A DNA stretch of 64,000 bases from Quillaja saponaria (Eukaryota > Streptophyta > Magnoliopsida > Fabales > Quillajaceae). Below, one piece after another: positions 60,501-64,000 of the stretch (position 1 is the first letter of the stretch; every line of letters starts with the position of its first letter). Under the pieces are notes generated by a model, which saw only the letters and a list, made by a program, of their open reading frames with translations, did no database searches and had not been told where the DNA came from. A program made the translations under genes and the position numbers. The DNA lies in the NCBI GenBank assembly GCA_029379385.1, contig CM055611.1, forward strand, positions 6,014,001 to 6,078,000, given 5' to 3'.

Positions 60501-62936
60501 TTTTACTAATTGCTTTTCAATATTTTGGTTTATGATAGATGTTGACTATTGCGTGTTGGTCATAAATAAACCACTACTAAATCAAAGTTAACAAACCATG
60601 TGCAAATCTATTCCACTTTTTTGGTTGCAAAAGCAAAGTTAAACAGAAAGAAATGAATACGGGGGTTTGGGAGATTATCAAATCAAAGGCATTTATAGTT
60701 ATATCGAGGGCAGGGTTTATTTTTCTCCTTTAGTATGGGAAGCATAGTTCGTTTCCCTTAGAAATCTGTTTGGCAGTGCCTTCCGAAGTCACATTTTTTG
60801 TTTAGACAACTTCCCTAAATCATGTTGAATTTCATCTCATGTTTGTTTCTTGTATTGCAGGAGCTGAATATGGAAGTCTCTCGCTTCAAGGATGAATTGT
60901 GGCTAGGGATCCGTGACATAAGCCGGAAGACAGATTTGATTGTTCTTGTTCATAATCTGTCCCATAACATACCTCGATACAGTAATTCAAATGTGTCTCA
61001 ACAGAAGCCAGCCCTTTCCCTTCTATTGGATGAGGCTAAATCTCTTGGAATTCCTTGGGTTCTTGCAATAACCAACAAATTCTCAGTTAGTGCACACCAT
61101 CAGAAGGCGGCCATAGATGCTGTTATGCACGCATACCAAGCATCTCCAATCACAACTGGAGTTATAAATTCCTACCCTTATGTTATGCCCAGTGTTGCTA
61201 GTGCTTCTTTATCTTGGGGTTCCATCAGTGGAGATTCTGAGAGAAATATGGGTGCTCAAAAACTTATATTTGCACCAATCAATTTTGTTAGGAGGCCTTT
61301 TCAGAAGAAAGAGATAGTTCTACCAGTAGAGGGTGTCAACTCTCTTTGTCAGCTAGCCAACCGTGTGCTTCGGAGTAATGAGGAGGCTTCTTTCCAGGTG
61401 GAAAATCTTAGTTGATGCCTATCTTTGAACGATAAGCTTCAATTATTTTTTTTTGCAAGTTACCATTTCCAGATAGTTTGTTGCTTAGTTAACTTGATGC
61501 ATAGAATCTAGTTTGGAATTGTTTGGAGTTTAACTTGCTAGGCTACTATAGGTCTTTTAAAAGAGGAAACCACTAAATCAAAATAAACTTCTTAACGCAC
61601 TAAATCAAACTTGGGACTTTATAGAACCTAATAGTGATTCTTCCCTGAAAACATTATGGAAAAAATCTTCGCCTTGTCTTCCCCATGCTGTGTCATTCAA
61701 TTAGGATAATGTATTAAAAATGATATGTCCATTTCTTTAGGGGTGGGCAAGCGGTCGGGTCGGTCAGTTTTAGGCATTTAATCAATTGACTCTACCAAGT
61801 CAGGTTCCCAAAATCATAACCCAATCACCAACTGTATTTTTTGGTTATTCAAAATTATCAATCATCTGGAAAAAAAAAAAAAAATTGATAGTTGCAGGTT
61901 GGTCAGGCAGTTTGCAACATTGAACAAAGATGAAGAGAGAAACAAAGAGAGTTCTACTGGGTGGAAAACTTAAAAAAGTAAAACCAGATCTAAACTCTTG
62001 AAACTTACCGTATATATCTAATTCTATCCTAATATTACGAAAAAAAACAAAACTGAAATTAAACAAAAATGATAGATTCATAAAACTAAGTGATTGCACA
62101 TTCAAACAGTAGCAGAAAGCAACATCCAATCCAAGATAGAAAAGAAGTTTTGATCGTGGGTGAGGTGGCCAGTTGTTGGTGGAGGCTCCTGAAACTTTAC
62201 TTCCTTCGTGGCCCGTGAAGTCTAAGGGGTTTGTGTTTTTCATTTTCGTGTTTGAGAAGGGGCTGGCTCTCTGGACGTTGTTAATCTGATGAGTATGCAG
62301 AAAGGAAGGAAGAAGATTTCCTCTTATTTGTGTTAAGAGAAAAGTTTGGGTGTGAGGGAGCTACATACACTTCATGCAACCACCGAGCGAATGTTTGCCA
62401 TTTCATTTCTTACTAACCTCACGTGTTAAAGAAACTAGTTTTTGTAGTTTCAGTTATCCAACTCCAGTATCTTGTGGAACTGATATAATAGTTGACACAA
62501 ATTTCTTTTGAAAGTTCCAACTGATTGCTTTTATTTCTAAGTTGGGTGATTTCGGTTGAAATCTGTTGGATTTATATCAGTTATTTCTTGGTTATTTTGC
62601 TCACCATTACATTTCTTTATATGCCTTCTAGAGCTATCGATTCTTCTCTTTGTAAATACCTAGTGGTTCCATTTGAAACATTTCTTGATATGATGATTCA
62701 ATGGACAATATTGAAATTGTTGTTTATGTTTCTTTGTGTCTTCAAAGGAATTTGCTAGAGATAGGCTAGTGCTGGAATTGGCGCGAGAAAATGCAATGTC
62801 AATAGATGCAAGTAAAGATTCTCAAGCCAAGGCAACCTCATTGACTGCTGCTACTGTGGGTGCATCTCTTGGGGCTGGTCTTGGCATTGTATTGGCAGTT
62901 GTAATGGGTGCAGCATCTGCCTTGAGGAAGCCCTAA
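41226..62936 (+). CDS. Class-3 lipase-like alpha/beta hydrolase fused to a P-loop domain (AT3G07400-like); exon 7 frameshifted
   Basis: Fourteen coding exons: 41226-41483, 45640-45749, 46256-46318, 46401-46593, 46736-46840, 46931-47061, 47162-47708, 54923-54988, 55139-55215, 58321-58602, 59779-60118, 60202-60351, 60861-61397, 62748-62936. Total 3,048 nt (1,015 codons plus stop). All introns are GT..AG and phases agree at every junction. Residues 1-60 are basic and coiled. The lipase-like domain (about 85-320) has nucleophile Ser239 in GHSLGGA and candidate catalytic Asp306 in EDLVP. A low-complexity linker spans about 330-450. The P-loop is GLEGAGKT (722-729), followed by DSVG (767-770) and TNKFS (845-849). 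A glycine-rich hydrophobic tail (about 986-1012) could be a membrane segment. The start is the first ATG of a block matching the family N-terminus. Length is close to the Arabidopsis relative. Two 1-base length changes break exon 7 (see separate entries). Enzyme activity and location are not shown by the sequence. Confidence 0.9.
43340..44215 (+). pseudogene. LINE (non-LTR) reverse transcriptase C-terminal fragment in intron 1
   Basis: The + strand reads DDIVLVDETKAGL (about 43373-43412) and LDGHELLMKEVFKNLG-like (43575-43620). MLYGSEYWTVKK (43792-43825) and KMRMLRWMRGHTRKDKIRNEK then IEVAPIVEKKRENRL (43853-43970) follow. A terminal KRIYVADPTILGFKALLS (about 44160-44213) ends it. This is the typical order at the end of a plant LINE ORF2. 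Many stops. Sense orientation relative to the host gene. Confidence 0.85.
45221..45243. repeat. AT microsatellite in intron 1
   Basis: A run of (ta)n followed by a T run, about 400 bp before exon 2. Likely polymorphic. Confidence 0.8.
46736..46840 (+). CDS. Exon 5 of the lipase/P-loop gene with the nucleophile elbow
   Basis: Thirty-five codons ending exactly in GHSLGGA, with donor gtaagt. It encodes the strand-turn-helix elbow of alpha/beta hydrolases, with Ser239 as the expected nucleophile. The intron falls directly after the motif. Residues just before it (LYRLAQKKKRKLVLC) form the basic helix and strand. Confidence 0.92.
47226..47229 (+). other. One-base insertion (frameshift 1) in exon 7
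   Basis: Frame 0 reads conserved residues YVNKKGWQHYF through PEDLVP, then becomes SNSISSLFSS and stops at 47289-47291. From 47230, the next frame reads RILSPAYFHHYN, the expected continuation in this family. One extra base within CCCT explains the shift. It lies directly after the putative catalytic Asp306. Confidence 0.85.
47701..47708 (+). other. One-base deletion (frameshift 2) at the end of exon 7
   Basis: The frame used since 47230 ends as VPFG plus two bases at the donor (tttggcag, then gtatgt). The next exon must be read from its first base to give LYLLGNSSVDSLSG. Restoring one base in the GGC run gives the family-typical VPFGQ followed by LYLLG. The two changes cancel in length, so exon 7 (547 nt) keeps its ancestral phase. 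Confidence 0.75.
47709..49220. other. First part of intron 7, unclassified repeat-like DNA
   Basis: No gene. The segment 47880-48600 has higher GC than its surroundings and no recognised protein on either strand; a minus-strand open frame at 48362-48577 has no known domain. It may be an LTR or other repeat, but no partner copy was found in the window. Confidence 0.4.
49221..50069 (+). mobile_element. TRIM (terminal-repeat retrotransposon in miniature)
   Basis: LTR 1 is 49221-49375 (155 bp) and LTR 2 is 49916-50069 (154 bp). Both start TGTTAGGAATATAATATTAT and share atttactataaataaaact and gagatatcaatcaa. A PBS-like TGGTATCAGAG directly follows LTR 1 at 49376, complementary to the initiator-Met tRNA 3' end as in copia elements. 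A purine tract GAAGAGAAG precedes LTR 2. The perfect 5-bp target duplication GGGTT is at 49216-49220 and 50070-50074. The internal region (about 540 bp) has no coding capacity. All the defining parts are visible. Confidence 0.92.
50150..51270 (-). pseudogene. LINE ORF2 C-terminal fragment (zf-RVT region) in intron 7, antisense
   Basis: Minus strand: LTQFNITLMEKWLWRFSHKP with LWRKVIIEKYG (51240-51130), then GVWKAKVPSKVTFFAWASS...LRNRGI...WCCLCKNNEES (50690-50530). These are the usual RNase-H-like/zinc-binding reverse transcriptase region at the end of plant LINE ORF2. Its 3' end near 50160 reads TACCCACCTTGTG, as in many plant LINE tails. Stops and frameshifts are present. Antisense to the host gene. 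Confidence 0.8.
51291..53052 (-). mobile_element. Ty1/copia remnant with three LTR-like copies, minus strand
   Basis: Three related + strand segments, each starting TGTTAAAACAAAAG or TGTTAATAGAAG and continuing agaataagatgaaatctag, lie at 51291 to about 51490 (A), 52413 to about 52660 (B) and 52812-53052 (C). Between A and B, the minus strand encodes an integrase C-terminal piece, ECKTPNEIWSNKPSDYSNLK with FGCLAYYHY and SRDVTFDES (52126-51890), and the beginning of an RT region. Next to C, the minus strand has an ACCAGCATTAGAGCCC sequence where a PBS is expected. B may be an extra LTR from recombination or nested insertion. A fourth faint trace lies at about 55760-55790. Most of pol is deleted. 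Confidence 0.7.
52868..52895. repeat. Poly-A run of about 28 inside LTR copy C
   Basis: An uninterrupted A run within an LTR-like copy whose relatives (A and B) have only a few A residues there. Likely slippage expansion. The length could also be affected by sequencing. Confidence 0.85.
54165..54700 (+). mobile_element. Second TRIM copy, 3'-truncated
   Basis: The LTR (54165-54318, 154 bp) ends in the canonical AACA and is directly followed by an intact PBS TGGTATCAGAGC (54319-54330). The internal region to about 54700 aligns with that of the complete TRIM (shared gagcttgacggttcaatag-like and tctttctagcgatg-like phrases). No second LTR follows. It lies about 220 bp upstream of exon 8 of the host gene. 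Confidence 0.85.
55395..55700 (-). mobile_element. LINE 3' tail, antisense, in intron 9
   Basis: The minus strand reads DMQRDWRTLFY at about 55535-55500. It is followed by a GGACTTCTTGTCCTCCCC phrase and an A/T-rich end at about 55400. The same end structure is seen in the + strand LINE tail at 57700-58268, so the two belong to one family. A short open frame on the + strand here (55376-55660) is a shadow. Confidence 0.7.
57534..57562. repeat. Poly-A run of about 29 in intron 9
   Basis: An uninterrupted A run, followed by mixed A/G sequence. It may mark the 3' end of a small retroposed or MITE-like unit, but no partner end was defined. Confidence 0.8.
57700..58268 (+). mobile_element. LINE 3' tail, sense, in intron 9
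   Basis: Fragments of the zf-RVT end of LINE ORF2 are readable: ITWVCPDSMHGLL (about 57890), GNKEIRCLWNCAIYAVIW (57950-58003), RNARIF (about 58020) and LWCSVLGAFWDVS then DMQRGWQSLLF (58090-58170). A GGACGTCTTGTCCTCCCCC phrase follows at about 58202, then a poly-A-like end at 58258-58266. The end is about 53 bp from the exon 10 acceptor. Confidence 0.75.
60202..60351 (+). CDS. Exon 12 of the lipase/P-loop gene with the Walker A end
   Basis: Fifty codons starting GAGKTTLLKA. The P-loop GLEGAGKT spans the exon 11/12 junction (residues 722-729), so the intron interrupts the nucleotide-binding loop itself. The exon ends DSVGVNLQ, where D767-S-V-G770 has the DxxG spacing of a G3/switch II motif. 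The G-protein reading is inference. Confidence 0.88.
60861..61397 (+). CDS. Exon 13 of the lipase/P-loop gene (rest of the nucleotide-binding domain)
   Basis: 179 codons. Predicted strand TDLIVLVHNLSH, then LLLDEAKSLGIPWVLAITNK with N846-K847 in the place of a G4 NKxD motif (the fourth position is Ser rather than Asp). The SAHHQK and following helix end in PFQKKEIVLPVEGV. The missing Asp argues against, or weakens, guanine specificity. Confidence 0.88.
61738..62250. mobile_element. hAT-like element fragment in intron 13
   Basis: Begins TAGGGGTGGGCAAGCGGTCG, the terminus of a widespread plant non-autonomous hAT-like group. Internal words (aggtggccagttgttggtgg, about 62163) are also typical. 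No matching right terminus was found before exon 14, so the right border is approximate. Confidence 0.5.
62748..62936 (+). CDS. Exon 14 of the lipase/P-loop gene (C-terminal hydrophobic tail)
   Basis: Encodes 62 residues: a charged helix (EFARDRLVLELARE) followed by TVGASLGAGLGIVLAVVMGA and SALRKP. The glycine-zipper-like hydrophobic stretch is long enough for one membrane span or amphipathic insertion, with a short basic end. Stop at 62934-62936. Confidence 0.9.
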   Translation, partial: EFARDRLVLELARENAMSIDASKDSQAKATSLTAATVGASLGAGLGIVLAVVMGAASALRKP

Positions 62937-64000
62937 TTTTATTTCCATTTGATCATAATTTCACTAGTAAAATGGGAAATGGTTGCTGCATCTCCCTGTT
63001 TTATTGATGCACTGTTTATATGTATTGACTAGGATTTTTTATTTATTTATTTGCGAAGATATTGATTAGGATTTTATTGTTCATAAGTTACTAGCATATG
63101 ACCAACCATTTATTCATTCAATTATAGTGATTCGATTTATGTAATTAATGCAATGCTAGTCCATCCATTTTAGGCAAGAAAAACAGGTACAAGTGCAAAG
63201 CTAAAATTAACGATGAGCTCGGTACAGATGAATGAAAACAGGAATTAATGGAGTGAAAATGTGGTGTAAACCTAAGTAAAGCCATTTATTCTCCTTATTT
63301 GCCAGTTACCAAGCATACTGCAACTTAGCAGTGAAAATTTTAAAGTGTAAATTGTTCAGGAATGTTTCTATTCTTTCAAGTGTAAAATGTCTATATATAG
63401 TTGATTTGTGGGGGCGTGATAGGGTGCGAATCTATTTGCGGGCGCATTCCATGCGAAGCACCTCACGTGTTGGATGAGATAGTTAATACTGAAAATACTA
63501 ATGTGTGCAAGCATGGTATTTTGCAAAAAGACATGAGCAAGAGGTTTATGAATTTGTTTAACTGTCCTATTTGTGTTTCCTTTTGCTAATAAATCTTGTT
63601 TCTTTTCATTTATTTTTTATACCTAAATTCACATCATCTTATTTACAATAAAATTTCACAGCCTAAAAGTTTTTTTTTTTTCCCCTAATTATTACTACTT
63701 ACGTTTCAACTATTAAGCCTTTTTATATCTTATATATCCTGCATACTCATCAACATATAAGTACACCATTAATTATTTAACACTGATTTAATGTTTTAAT
63801 CATTAAAATGGAATATTAATAATAATTAATATTTAATTAAATTGAGGGTTATGTATTTTAAGACTAAAATTATATAGATCCTGAACATTATATTGTGTTG
63901 TACTGAATTAAGAATTATTATAAGAAAGAATTATCAATTAACATAGATCATGTGCTCTAATTCTTTATGATCATGGAAAATATGGTATGAGACTAATTCG
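62937..64000. other. 3' flank of the lipase/P-loop gene
   Basis: 3' UTR and downstream DNA. AATAAA hexamers lie at about 63588 and 63648; which one is used is unknown. No further gene is seen. The last 300 bp are very AT-rich. Confidence 0.45.

Noticed and set aside
1..64000. CRISPR, prophage, tRNA or rRNA features, or a bacterial-type gene cluster
   Set aside because: No regular repeat-spacer array, no cloverleaf or rRNA signature and no operon were seen. The window is plant nuclear DNA.

Overview
This window is AT-rich nuclear DNA from a flowering plant, most likely a eudicot. It holds two multi-exon genes with canonical GT..AG introns, both on the + strand, set in a dense layer of decayed plant transposons (Ty1/copia, Ty3/gypsy, LINE, CACTA, hAT, PIF/Harbinger and a TRIM). 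I saw no bacterial-type operon, CRISPR array, tRNA or rRNA gene.

Layout. 1-3700: end of a Ty3/gypsy pol (integrase), then unclassified repeat-like DNA. 4380-12079: a CACTA (En/Spm) element with a broken TNP2-type transposase, a second ORF and a 3' subterminal repeat region ending in a CACTA terminus. 14042-14558: a small hAT-like element. 15143-17447: gene 1, a three-exon DOMON plus cytochrome b561 protein of 392 aa. 17448-21000: intergenic. 21040-24080: a copia remnant on the minus strand. 25280-29220: a hAT transposase pseudogene, itself split by a 1,400-bp hAT-type non-autonomous element with an 8-bp target duplication. 29240-30190: LTR-like repeat DNA. 30202-36354: a non-autonomous Ty3/gypsy-like element with two LTRs, one of which received an 839-bp PIF/Harbinger-type MITE. 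36400-38170: the 5' end (LTR and gag) of another gypsy element on the minus strand. 38170-41225: upstream region of gene 2, with a 69/68-bp tandem duplication just before the coding region. 41226-62936: gene 2.

Gene 2 has 14 coding exons over 21.7 kb. It encodes a roughly 1,015-aa protein with an N-terminal class-3 lipase-like alpha/beta hydrolase domain (GHSLGG), a P-loop NTPase/G-protein-like domain and a hydrophobic, glycine-rich C-terminus. It matches, from memory, the plant family that includes Arabidopsis AT3G07400. Its introns hold a LINE fragment (intron 1), a 7.2-kb transposon nest (intron 7), two LINE tails in opposite orientation (intron 9) and a hAT-like fragment (intron 13).

The most notable observation is in exon 7 of gene 2. 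Two opposite single-base length changes, both in short homopolymers or doublets, shift the frame out and back. As given, the sequence would truncate the protein just after the putative catalytic Asp. Exon phase is preserved overall, so a pair of consensus errors is as likely as a real null allele. No clearly new biological system was found; the interest lies in transposon nesting and in the structure of gene 2.
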